Source: an uncultured Parabacteroides sp. (GTDB taxonomy: Bacteria > Bacteroidota > Bacteroidia > Bacteroidales > Tannerellaceae). Taken from it: 64,000 nucleotides of DNA. A program made the translations under genes and the position numbers. The stretch spans positions 1-64,000 of the forward strand of contig CASFXH010000005.1 of the NCBI GenBank assembly GCA_949298575.1, read 5' to 3'. The first letter of the stretch is position 1. The number at the start of each line of letters is the position of its first letter. Positions 1 through 9,094 of the stretch are shown here, piece by piece. The notes under the pieces are model-generated. The model was not told the DNA's origin and did not search any database. It saw nothing but the letters and a program-made list of their open reading frames with translations.

Positions 1-375
1 AATGCGCGGGTGCCAAGGTTCTGGGCTATGGGTGCTTCGATGGAGCAGGTGTTCCGTTCTCCGTTTATATACCTCTCACGATTCATGAAATGATGGCGAT
101 TGGAATTCAACGCTCCATTCTCACCATTGTACTGAGATCTTTTATGTCCTAAGAGGCAAGGGAGAATTCAGGGTCGAAAACGAAACATTCAAGGTCAAGG
201 AAGATGACCTCATCGTCGTCAATCCTTTGATGTCACATACTGAGATCGGCATTAATAACGAGTTTATGGAATATGTCGTGATCGGTGTAGAAAACTTTGA
301 ATTAGCCGATTCGGGCGAGCGCTTTGGCTACACCTTATCTAATTATCGCGACTATAAGCACGAGATCCTCTTTTA
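1..375 (+). pseudogene. AraC-type regulator cupin domain, frameshifted and truncated
   Basis: Remnant of a Bacteroides-type AraC/XylS regulator; only the N-terminal sensor cupin survives. Frame 1 reads FIYLSRFM up to position 87, then meets TGA at 91-93. The protein continues in frame 2 from position 89 as NDGDWNSTLHSHHCTEIFYV and on through RGKGEFRVENETFKVKEDD. The HSHHCTEIFYV stretch followed by RGKGEF and a VKEDDL turn is the cupin signature of these regulators. A single extra A in the 88-90 run explains the frame change. No helix-turn-helix domain follows: after DYKHEILFYLK the reading runs into integrase sequence and stops at 410-412. The gene start lies outside the window. Certainly non-functional as a regulator; the family call is by motif memory. 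Confidence 0.65.
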
Positions 376-579
376 TTTAAAGAAGAACGAACCGAAAAAA
401 ACGGTCATGTAGTTATTATGATACGCATCACGGTGGACGGTGGCTAAATGCAATTCAGCAGCAAGCTGGATGTTCATCCCGACAACTGGGACAAAAAGCT
501 CGGAAGAGCGGTTCTGATAAGTAAGGACAAGAAAGAAAATCTTTTCGTCTCCGCTCTGAATAAGATATTTATCAGATGA
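361..579 (+). pseudogene. Tyrosine-integrase N-terminal (arm-binding) fragment, degenerate
   Basis: ILFYLKKNEPKK is the usual N-terminus of Bacteroidetes tyrosine recombinases. It continues, after a one-base deletion in the A run near 402, as NGHVVIMIRITVDGG, a stop codon at 445-447, then MQFSSKLDVHPDNWDKKLGRA and a further stop at 577-579. This is the arm-type DNA-binding domain of such integrases (an RITVDG strand, an FSSKL strand, then W and GRA). The core-binding and catalytic domains are absent. At least one frameshift and one nonsense codon make it dead. It is joined to the AraC remnant through the shared residues ILFYLK, which suggests recombination or deletion through short homology. 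It is a relic of a mobile element. Confidence 0.6.
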
Positions 580-675
580 TATGTGGCGGGTGTGTGTTTT
601 CTCTTCTTTTTTATGCTTCCGTATACGATTTGGGAATAATTTGCGTTTAAGGATAAATGCTAAAAGAAATTTCTT

Positions 676-1278
676 ATGATTGATTATATAAAAGGAGATT
701 TTGTTGAACTAACTCCCGCACGGATGGTCGTCGAATGTGGAGGGATCGGGTACGAGGTTAATATCTCCTTAAATACTTATAGTGCTTTCAACGGACAATC
801 TCGGGGAAAAATTTATGTCTACGAGGTGATTCGTGAAGATGTGCGCTTGCTGTATGGCTTCGCCGAGATAGCCGAGCGTGAGCTATTCCTATTGCTTATC
901 TCTGTTTCGGGCGTAGGAGTAAATACGGCCCGTATGATCCTTTCTTCGTTTTCTCCAGCGGATTTGGTAACGGTCATCTCGGAAGATAACGAGAAGGCAT
1001 TGACTGCCGTGAAAGGAATCGGGCTAAAAACCGCTCAACGAATCTTGGTTGATTTGCGCAACAAGGTGAAATCTTTGGGTGGTGTATTGGGTGAGGCTGC
1101 GAAAACACGGCCTGCTGCGGCGATCAGTGACCAACAAGTGGCTGATGAGGCCATTGCTGCGCTTGTCATGTTAGGTTTCATAAAAGCGGCTTCGCAGAAA
1201 GTCGTGATGAAAATATTGAAAGATTCGCCTGGTGCCGCGGTTGAGCAAGTGATTAAAAAGGCGTTGAGGATGCTTTAG
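676..1278 (+). CDS. ruvA: Holliday junction branch migration protein RuvA
   Basis: RuvA binds four-way Holliday junctions as a tetramer and loads the RuvB helicase during recombinational repair. The 200-residue product has the usual length. An OB-fold N-terminal domain (about 1-62) opens [12 protein letters not shown] and contains the GGIGYEV strand. Two helix-hairpin-helix motifs follow, SGVGVNTA at 78-85 and [11 protein letters not shown] at 113-123, and a C-terminal three-helix RuvB-contacting domain ends at residue 200. The gene starts at ATG 676 about 100 bp after the integrase relic and is followed 28 bp later by sprA. A ruvA-sprA pairing is known in other Bacteroidetes, so the two are probably cotranscribed. 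Identification is firm. Confidence 0.97.
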   Translation: MIDYIKGDFVELTPARMVVECGGIGYEVNISLNTYSAFNGQSRGKIYVYEVIREDVRLLYGFAEIAERELFLLLISVSGVGVNTARMILSSFSPADLVTVISEDNEKALTAVKGIGLKTAQRILVDLRNKVKSLGGVLGEAAKTRPAAAISDQQVADEAIAALVMLGFIKAASQKVVMKILKDSPGAAVEQVIKKALRML

Positions 1279-1306
1279 ATATCATGCGGGATTGTTATCG
1301 TGTAAG

Positions 1307-4300
1307 ATGGAGAAACGCCTAATAAAATATGGTTTATGGATCGTCATCTTTTTGTGTGGCGCAGGATTCTATTCGCTGAACGCGGATTTTTCGGCCTTCA
1401 CGGCTACACTGCCTGAAATGGAGTTACTTCCTGAAGCCGAGCAAGATACGTTACCATCACGTTATCCAGTTGCCAAGACCTCCCCAGAGGAATATAAGGA
1501 TATTGTCGCGAAACCGCCTATGGATCTCCGGAATCCCGAGAATGTTTCGACTACAATCGATTATGATTTAGAGACAGGCACCTATGTCGTGCGGACAAAG
1601 CTGGGAGATATGGAAATCGGTTCTCCAATGACACTTACTCCTGAAGAATACCAAGACTATGCTTTTCAGCAATCTTTGCGTTCTTATTTTCGCCAAAAGA
1701 ATGAAGAGGAATTCCAGAACTCGATGAACAAGCAGTTCAATTTGACCGATATGCAGTTTGATATTGGGGCAGCGGATCGGTTATTTGGCCCTGGGGGCAT
1801 TCGTGTGCGCACTCAAGGATCTGCGGAAATCACAATGGGATTGAAGAGTAATAAGAACAACGATCCTTCGCTTCCAGAACGTTCTCGTAAAAGGACTTAT
1901 TTTAATTTCGATGAGAGTGTCCAGTTGAACGTCCAAGCCTCGGTAGGAACGAAGGTCAATTTTAACATGAACTATAACACCGAAACCTCTTTTGATTTCG
2001 ATTCGAAACAATTGAAACTTGCCTATACGGGAGAAGAAGATGAGATTATCAAATCTTTGGAGGCCGGTAATGTCAGCATGACGACAAGCAATTCCTTAAT
2101 AAATGGTGGAGCGGCCTTGTTCGGTATGAAGGCTGATTTGCAATTCGGCAAATTGCGGGTCAATGCTCTTTTCGCCCAGCAGGAATCCGAGTCGAAAACG
2201 GTCAAATCGGATGGTGGTGTCCAGACCACTCCTTTCGAGATCAAGATCGACGAATATGATGAGAACCGTCATTTCTTCTTGGCGCATTATTTCTATGACA
2301 ACTATGATCAATTCATGTCTTCCCTGCCAACCATTACTTCGGGGATAGAGATCTCGAAGATTGAGGTTTGGGTGACAAATAAGAGCAGTAACTACGATCA
2401 GTCCCGCAATATCGTTGCCTTCACCGATTTGGCGGAGAACGATCGAAACAATATTAACAATACGACACTCATCTCGCCCCAAGGCTCTGATCGCCGACCA
2501 ACGAATGAAGCGAATAATCTTTACAGTTTGCTGAATAGCCAATTCACGGGAGCGCGACAGATTGGGACGGTAGCGCAAACATTGGATGGCTCTTTTGAAG
2601 GAGGGCGAGATTATGAGAAGATTGAGAGCGCACGTCTTCTTGATCCATCAGAATATACCTTGAATACGAAGTTAGGGTATATCTCACTCCGGACGCAGTT
2701 GCAGGCGGATGAGGTGCTTGGCGTGGCTTTTAGTTTCATCTATGGCGGAAAAACTTACCAAGTTGGAGAGTTCTCTACAGACAGTAAGAGCAACACGACT
2801 GATTGCCTTTATGTAAAACTGTTGAAGGGAACGACGGTCTCTCCGGACATGATGTATTGGGATCTGATGATGAAGAACGTTTACTCATTGGGAGCCTATT
2901 CTGTCCAGAAAGAGAAATTCAAATTAAACGTGACTTACCAAAGCGATTCCACAGGAACGTACGTGAATTATTTACCGGATAGTGATTGCGCGAACGAGCT
3001 TCTGATTCGTGTTTTGGGCTTGGATAAACTGGACTCTTTCGATAATCCGAATCCGGATGGTATTTTTGACTATTTGGAAGGCTACACGATCCAGTCGGAG
3101 ACCGGTAAGATCATTTTCCCTTGTGTTGAACCATTCGGATCTAGGCTGAGAGAGCGGGTAGGTGCGGCTTATGCGGATAAATACGTCTTCCAAGAGCTAT
3201 ATGACTCAACATTGACCGTAGCCCGACAGATCGCTGAGAAAAACAAGTTCATGCTTTCGGGTGAGTATAAGGCATCCGCCGGAGCGGAGATCGACTTGGG
3301 AGCGACGAACGTGGCGCGTGGATCAGTGCGTGTTACGGCAGGTGGCGCGGTCTTGACCGAGAACGTAGATTATACGGTGGATTATACCTCGGGTATTGTC
3401 ACGATCTTGAATGAAAGCATTATTTCCAGCAATACGCCGGTCAGTGTCTCATTGGAAAACCAATCCACTTATAACATGCAGCGGAAGACGATGGTCGGTT
3501 TGGACTTGAACTATCAGCTCTCGAAGGATTTCATGATTGGAGGTACAATCATGCACATGTCCGAGATGCCGCTTACGACCAAGACGACCCTCGGCGACGA
3601 GTCTGTCAAGAATACTATTTGGGGATTAAATACATCTTATAAGGGAGAGAGTCAATGGCTCACGAACATGTTGGACAAGCTTCCTCTCTTGAACTTGACC
3701 AAACCCAGTCAGATCTCTTTCAACGCGGAGTTCGCTCAACTTATCGCCGGGCATTATGAGAACGAATATACCGGACGCTATTCCTATCTGGATGACTTTG
3801 AGTCCACGCAAAGCGGCATGGACTTGCTGAACGCTTATTCGTGGACCTTGGCAAGCACCCCGTATGAGGATAACGAAAGCCCGAAATTCCCCGAGGCGAA
3901 TCGGGTAAATGACGTAACCTATGGTATGAACCGTGCCCTCTTTGCTTGGTATACGATTGATGGTATCTTTACGCGGCGGAGTTCTTCTTCGCGTCCACGC
4001 CACTTGACGGCCGATGACCTGTCGAACCATTTTGTCCGGGGCGTTAACTATAAAGAGATATTCCCCAGCAGGCAGTTAGGCACCAATGATAACACGACCT
4101 TGCCCGTCCTGAACTTCGCGTTTTATCCGAACGAGCGTGGGCCTTACAACCTCGATGCCGATAACGTAAACGCGGACGGAACCCTCGCGAATCCAGAGAA
4201 GCGATGGGGTGGCGTGATGCGTAAGATCGAGCCGACCGACCTGGAAGCCGCCAACTACGAATACATTGAGTTTTGGCTCATGGATCCTTTCGTATACGAC

Positions 4301-7300
4301 GAGGCCGCGGAGGGTGGTGACCTTTATTTCAACCTTGGTGAGATCTCGGAGGATATCCTGAAGGATGAGAAAAAGTTCTTCGAGAATGGTCTCCCAGTAG
4401 ATGGCGACTTGTCGAAGGTCGATACGACCGTCTGGGGTAAGGTGCCTCGCACACAGAGTACGGGATACGCTTTCGACAGTCAGAACCGCGAGCTTCAAGA
4501 TGTGGGTTTGAATGGTCTCTCGACAGAGGAGGAGAAGTCATTCCCGACTTACACGGAATATTTGGAACGTCTCCGCCAACGTCTCTCGGGCGAGACCATC
4601 AACCAGATGATGGATGACCCCTTCTCTCCTTTTAATGACCCGGCGGGTGATGATTATCATTACTTCCGCGGATCGGATTACGATGCCCAAGAGTTGGATG
4701 TCCTCTTGCGTTACAAGCGTTATAATGGTACGGAGGGGAACTCAGAGGAGTCTACCGAACGCTATGCCAGCGCGGGTAAGAGTACACCCGACGTGGAGGA
4801 TATCAACGAGGACAATACGCTCAACAGCACTGAGAAATATTTTGAATACAAAGTCTCCCTACGTCCGGCGGATCTCGTGGTCGGCAAGAATTATATTGTG
4901 GATGAGCGTGAACCGGAGGTTACCTTGATGAACGGCACGAAAGAGACCGTGAAATGGTATCTCTTCAAGATCCCGATCAAGGAATACACCAATAAGATAG
5001 GAGCGATCAGCGACTTCAAGACTATTCGCTTCATGCGTATGTATATGACCAACTTCAAGCAAGCGACTTATCTGCGTTTCGGTACTTTCGAGTTGGTCCG
5101 CGGCGATTGGCGTACTTATACGCAAGACTTGTCAGATCCCCTCGTTCCCCCGATCTCGAACGGTTCGCTCGTTGTCTCGACGGTCAATATCGAGGAGAAT
5201 GGGCAGCGGCAACCGGTCAACTATGTCCTCCCTCCGGGTGTCAGCCGGATGTTCGATTCCAGCCAGCCCCAGCTTCTTCAACAGAACGAGGCGGCGCTCT
5301 CATTGGCCATTACCGACTTGGCTCCGCGTGACGCCCGGGCGGTCTACAAATCCACGTCCTACGACCTGCGTCGCTACAAGCGGCTCCAGATGTTCGCCCA
5401 TGCCGAGGCATCCATTGACGAGACCAAGCCCTTGTCCAATGGTGATCTCTCTGTCTTTATTCGCTTGGGTTCGGACTATAAGAATAACTATTATGAGTAC
5501 GAGATTCCCATGAACTTGACCGCTCACAGCACCGTGCCTTACAACACGAACAACAGCGCTGACCAGGAGAAGGTCTGGCCCGTGGAGAATATGTTCGACT
5601 TTGAGCTGGAGACGCTCACGAACCTTAAGCTCGAGCGCGACCGGCTGCGTCGACAAGGGCAGAATGGGGTCAGCTTCAATAAGGTGTATTCCAAGACGGA
5701 TGAGAATAATACCCGTAATACGGTCAGCATTGTCGGTAATCCGAGTTTGGCCGAGGTCAAGGTGATCATGATCGGCGTACGCAATAACGCCAACGAGATT
5801 AAGACAGGCGAGGTCTGGGTCAATGAGCTTCGTATGACCGACTTCGATGACGATGGCGGTTGGGCGGCCAACGCCAATGTCAGTGTCGCCCTCTCGGACT
5901 TGGGTACGGTCAATGCCAGCGGGCGTATTGAGACCGCGGGCTTTGGCGCGCTCGACCAGTCGCTTATGGAACGGCGTATGGACGACTATACGCAATTCAG
6001 CGTCTCCACGAACTTGGAGCTTGGCAAGTTCTTCCCTGAGAAATGGAAAGTAAGCATCCCCTTCTACTACGCTTATTCAAAGGAGACGACTACGCCCAAG
6101 TATGATCCGCTTAACCAGGATATCGAGATGTCCGAGACGCTGGATAACCTCGAGACCGACGCCCAGCGCGACTCCGTGAAGGATTACTCTATTGATCAAA
6201 CGACCGTCAAGAGCCTTGCCTTCAACAATGTCCGTGTCGATGTCAAGAGCGAGAACCCCATGCCTTATGACCCGGCCAACTTCTCCATCAGTTATGCCCA
6301 AAGCGAGAATACGATGCACAACCCCGAGACCGAATACGAAACGACGAAGACGCACCAGGGAAGCTTCACCTACAGCTACACGCCCTACGCGAAGCCCTTC
6401 CGCCCCTTCGAGAAGTTGCCCAAGGACAATGGCTATACCAAATATCTGAAGCAATTCTCGTTCAACTATCTCCCTTCGAGCATCAACTTCCAGACGGCGA
6501 TGCTCCGCAATTATTATGAGATCAAGATGCGAGACCTGACAGGGACTACGGGCGGGGGCAGCCAACTGCTGACGTTCAGCCATGATTTCCAATGGGACCG
6601 CGCCTTCAGCCTCCGATGGGACTTCACCAACAACCTCAGCATGACCTTCACCTCCGGGACGAACGCCCGCATAGAGGAGCCTAACGTGCAAGTCAACAAG
6701 AAACTGAACCCCGACGATTACCTGCTCTGGAAAGACTCCGTCAAGCAGAGCATCCGTGATCTCGGAACGCCTCTCAAATACGACCAGACGTTCACGGCCA
6801 CATGGAACATGCCCCTTAATCTCATTCCCGTCTTGGATTGGGCGACCAGCTCCTTGACCTACAACGCCACCTATAACTGGGACCGTGGCCCGACCGTGGC
6901 CAGCGAGGAACTGGAAGTAGGGAACACGATCAAGAACCAGCGCGACCTCGCTTGGCAAGGGAGCTTCAACTTCCAGTCCTTGTATAATAAGAACCCTTAC
7001 TTGCGCCGTGTTAACCAGAAGTTCAACCCCTCCTCGCGCGCCAACCAGCGTCGGCAGCAGCAAGAGAAGAAGGACCCCAAGGTCGAGATGGACGTGAAGC
7101 TGAGCAAGGATACGGCCGTTATCGTACAACACGGGCTCCTCTCGCGCAAGGTCCATATCCGTGCGGTCGGGGCCGATGGCAAGCGCTACGCCATCAAGTT
7201 CAAGCCAATCAACTTGAACCAGGTGGAGATCTCGAACCTCGACACGGCGACCCTCAAGCTCACGATCACGCCCGGCAGCTCGCCGGCGCAGACGATGTTC

Positions 7301-8722
7301 ACCAACGCCGTCGAGTTCGCCACGCGCTTCCTGATGATGGTCCGCCGGGTCAACGTGCAGTTCGCGTCCACGGACGGAATGATGATCACGGGCTACGCGC
7401 CGGAGGTGGGCGACATCTTCGGCCAGTCGCGCATGGGGACGCTGGCGCCGGGCCTGGGCTTCGCCTTTGGCGCGGTGCGTCGCGACTTCATCGACGAGGC
7501 CGACGAGCGGGGATGGCTGGTCAAGAACCTCAACAATACCACGCCCGCCATGATCAACCACACGAAGAACCTGACGATAAGGGCGAACCTGGAGCCTATC
7601 CCAGGCCTCAAGATCGACCTGAACGCCAACCGCGTCGACACCCGCAGCACGGATATCTACTTCATGCAGGAAGGCATGCCCGAGCAGATGGGCGGCAGCT
7701 TCACGCAGTCGACCGTCGCCATCCGCACGGCCTTCAGCAGCCCAGGCAATGGAGACAACGGTTACGCCTCGAAGGTGTTCGACCGCTTCCTGCAATACCG
7801 CAACACGATCGCCTCGCGGGTCGAAGCCGCTTATTTGCGGACCCGTTATCCCAACAGTGGCTTCTTGACCAACACCGCCCACGCCGGGCAAGCCTACACC
7901 GGTGGCGACGTCAGCCTCAACTCGACCGACGTGCTCGTCCCCGCCTTCCTGGCCGCTTATACGGGCCGGAGCGCGGGCAAGGTCGAGCTCTCGCCCTTCC
8001 CCTCGTTGCGGAGCATGCTGCCCAACTGGCGGGTGACCTACGATGGGCTGATTCGCTTGCCTTTCTTCAAGAAACACTTCAAGTCGTTTACCCTCAGCCA
8101 TCAATACCGCTGCAACTATACGGTCGGCGCCTTCTCGTCGTTCCTCGATTGGGTCGACGCGGGGCAGGATGATTTGGGCTATATCCGCGACGTGCTGACG
8201 GGCAACCCCACGCCCTCGTCGCCCTACGACATCTCGGCCGTCTCCCTCACGGAGAGCTTCAGCCCCTTGTTCGGCGTGAACGCCACGATGCTGAACAACA
8301 TGACCGCCAACATGGAGTTCCGCAAGACGCGCAACGTGAGCCTCAACATCTCCTCGTACCAGATCGTCGAGTCGCTCAACGATGAGTTCGTCATTGGCCT
8401 TGGCTATAAACTGACCGAGTTCAACAAGGTGCTCCGCATGAAGAAGACGCAGGATTTCAGCAACGACCTCACGATCAACCTCGACTTCTCGTTCCGCAAG
8501 ATGAACTCCATCATCCGCAAGATCGAGACCCAGCTGTCGCAAGCGACCAGCGGCAACATCGCCAAGACCCTCCAGTTCTCCGCCGAATATGGCCTCAGCC
8601 GCGCCCTGACGATCCGCGCCTTCTACGACTTGCAGATCAACGAGCCAATCGTCTCCACCGCCTCCTACCCGACGACCGACTCGAACTATGGCATTTCCCT
8701 CCGCTTCTCCTTGGCGCAATGA
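1307..8722 (+). CDS. sprA: Type IX secretion outer-membrane translocon protein SprA
   Basis: SprA (Sov in Porphyromonas) is the giant beta-barrel through which type IX secretion cargo crosses the outer membrane. The product is about 2470 residues, normal for this family (roughly 2300-2500). A basic N-terminus and hydrophobic stretch (about residues 6-25) form the signal peptide. The remainder is rich in beta-strand and aromatic/Asn repeats, has long periplasmic and plug-like inserts, and ends in an aromatic-alternating strand finishing FSLAQ. The frame is open from TTG 1292, but ATG 1307 gives a normal signal peptide and is preferred. By eye the 5' half is AT-richer than the 3' half, where third positions become almost all G or C. 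Cargo bearing T9SS C-terminal domains should exist in this genome; one candidate lies at 18411. Confidence 0.95.
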   Translation: MEKRLIKYGLWIVIFLCGAGFYSLNADFSAFTATLPEMELLPEAEQDTLPSRYPVAKTSPEEYKDIVAKPPMDLRNPENVSTTIDYDLETGTYVVRTKLGDMEIGSPMTLTPEEYQDYAFQQSLRSYFRQKNEEEFQNSMNKQFNLTDMQFDIGAADRLFGPGGIRVRTQGSAEITMGLKSNKNNDPSLPERSRKRTYFNFDESVQLNVQASVGTKVNFNMNYNTETSFDFDSKQLKLAYTGEEDEIIKSLEAGNVSMTTSNSLINGGAALFGMKADLQFGKLRVNALFAQQESESKTVKSDGGVQTTPFEIKIDEYDENRHFFLAHYFYDNYDQFMSSLPTITSGIEISKIEVWVTNKSSNYDQSRNIVAFTDLAENDRNNINNTTLISPQGSDRRPTNEANNLYSLLNSQFTGARQIGTVAQTLDGSFEGGRDYEKIESARLLDPSEYTLNTKLGYISLRTQLQADEVLGVAFSFIYGGKTYQVGEFSTDSKSNTTDCLYVKLLKGTTVSPDMMYWDLMMKNVYSLGAYSVQKEKFKLNVTYQSDSTGTYVNYLPDSDCANELLIRVLGLDKLDSFDNPNPDGIFDYLEGYTIQSETGKIIFPCVEPFGSRLRERVGAAYADKYVFQELYDSTLTVARQIAEKNKFMLSGEYKASAGAEIDLGATNVARGSVRVTAGGAVLTENVDYTVDYTSGIVTILNESIISSNTPVSVSLENQSTYNMQRKTMVGLDLNYQLSKDFMIGGTIMHMSEMPLTTKTTLGDESVKNTIWGLNTSYKGESQWLTNMLDKLPLLNLTKPSQISFNAEFAQLIAGHYENEYTGRYSYLDDFESTQSGMDLLNAYSWTLASTPYEDNESPKFPEANRVNDVTYGMNRALFAWYTIDGIFTRRSSSSRPRHLTADDLSNHFVRGVNYKEIFPSRQLGTNDNTTLPVLNFAFYPNERGPYNLDADNVNADGTLANPEKRWGGVMRKIEPTDLEAANYEYIEFWLMDPFVYDEAAEGGDLYFNLGEISEDILKDEKKFFENGLPVDGDLSKVDTTVWGKVPRTQSTGYAFDSQNRELQDVGLNGLSTEEEKSFPTYTEYLERLRQRLSGETINQMMDDPFSPFNDPAGDDYHYFRGSDYDAQELDVLLRYKRYNGTEGNSEESTERYASAGKSTPDVEDINEDNTLNSTEKYFEYKVSLRPADLVVGKNYIVDEREPEVTLMNGTKETVKWYLFKIPIKEYTNKIGAISDFKTIRFMRMYMTNFKQATYLRFGTFELVRGDWRTYTQDLSDPLVPPISNGSLVVSTVNIEENGQRQPVNYVLPPGVSRMFDSSQPQLLQQNEAALSLAITDLAPRDARAVYKSTSYDLRRYKRLQMFAHAEASIDETKPLSNGDLSVFIRLGSDYKNNYYEYEIPMNLTAHSTVPYNTNNSADQEKVWPVENMFDFELETLTNLKLERDRLRRQGQNGVSFNKVYSKTDENNTRNTVSIVGNPSLAEVKVIMIGVRNNANEIKTGEVWVNELRMTDFDDDGGWAANANVSVALSDLGTVNASGRIETAGFGALDQSLMERRMDDYTQFSVSTNLELGKFFPEKWKVSIPFYYAYSKETTTPKYDPLNQDIEMSETLDNLETDAQRDSVKDYSIDQTTVKSLAFNNVRVDVKSENPMPYDPANFSISYAQSENTMHNPETEYETTKTHQGSFTYSYTPYAKPFRPFEKLPKDNGYTKYLKQFSFNYLPSSINFQTAMLRNYYEIKMRDLTGTTGGGSQLLTFSHDFQWDRAFSLRWDFTNNLSMTFTSGTNARIEEPNVQVNKKLNPDDYLLWKDSVKQSIRDLGTPLKYDQTFTATWNMPLNLIPVLDWATSSLTYNATYNWDRGPTVASEELEVGNTIKNQRDLAWQGSFNFQSLYNKNPYLRRVNQKFNPSSRANQRRQQQEKKDPKVEMDVKLSKDTAVIVQHGLLSRKVHIRAVGADGKRYAIKFKPINLNQVEISNLDTATLKLTITPGSSPAQTMFTNAVEFATRFLMMVRRVNVQFASTDGMMITGYAPEVGDIFGQSRMGTLAPGLGFAFGAVRRDFIDEADERGWLVKNLNNTTPAMINHTKNLTIRANLEPIPGLKIDLNANRVDTRSTDIYFMQEGMPEQMGGSFTQSTVAIRTAFSSPGNGDNGYASKVFDRFLQYRNTIASRVEAAYLRTRYPNSGFLTNTAHAGQAYTGGDVSLNSTDVLVPAFLAAYTGRSAGKVELSPFPSLRSMLPNWRVTYDGLIRLPFFKKHFKSFTLSHQYRCNYTVGAFSSFLDWVDAGQDDLGYIRDVLTGNPTPSSPYDISAVSLTESFSPLFGVNATMLNNMTANMEFRKTRNVSLNISSYQIVESLNDEFVIGLGYKLTEFNKVLRMKKTQDFSNDLTINLDFSFRKMNSIIRKIETQLSQATSGNIAKTLQFSAEYGLSRALTIRAFYDLQINEPIVSTASYPTTDSNYGISLRFSLAQ

Positions 8723-8799
8723 CCCTTCGTGAGCCCGTCTCGCCATCCATGAAGGATGCCTTGCCGCACCCACGGCGAGACATCGTCGTTACCCACGGC

Positions 8800-8953
8800 A
8801 GGGAATCTCCTTTCCCTACGGCAGGGAATCTCCTTTCCCTACGGTTGGGAACAACATTTCCCTACGGTAGGGAACAATATTTCCCTACAGCAGGGAAAGA
8901 ATATTCCCAGTCGTAGGGAAAGGAGATTCCCAACCGTGGGGAACGATTACCCC
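8800..8953. repeat. Tandem palindromic array, 23-bp period, 7 units
   Basis: Cores start at 8800, 8823, 8846, 8869, 8892, 8915 and 8938, spaced exactly 23 bp. The typical unit is AGGGAATCTCCTTTCCCT followed by a 5-base linker such as ACGGC, so each unit is an inverted repeat AGGGAA-N6-TTCCCT. Centre bases vary between units while the arms are kept. It lies between the convergent 3' ends of sprA and the lytic transglycosylase. Short open frames across it are artefacts of the repeat. Confidence 0.9.
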
Positions 8954-9030
8954 TCGCCTAGGCATCCTGTCGCCCCCCTTGGGGAACCGTGGAGGCATGC
9001 CTAGGCGCATGGCGGGCACGCCGATATAAG

Positions 9031-9060
9031 AAGCCCGACCTCCCTGGGGAAGCCGGGCTT
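9031..9060. terminator. Intrinsic terminator of the parA-parB-mltD operon
   Basis: The inverted repeat AAGCCCG ... CGGGCTT (7 bp, interrupted loop) lies 35 bp beyond the stop of the minus-strand lytic transglycosylase gene. On the minus strand it is followed by a moderately T-rich CTTCTTATA stretch. It could also stop transcripts coming from sprA. Confidence 0.65.
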
Positions 9061-9094
9061 CAGTTCAATTTAAAATAGTGAAAATGGGTCGGTT

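Noticed and set aside
6077..8773. 898-residue open frame antisense to sprA
   Set aside because: G/C-rich third positions of sprA keep the opposite strand open; no domain or start signal is recognisable and sprA is clearly the gene.
8719..9004. Open frames of 65 and 82 residues after sprA
   Set aside because: They translate the 23-bp palindromic array and have no coding character.
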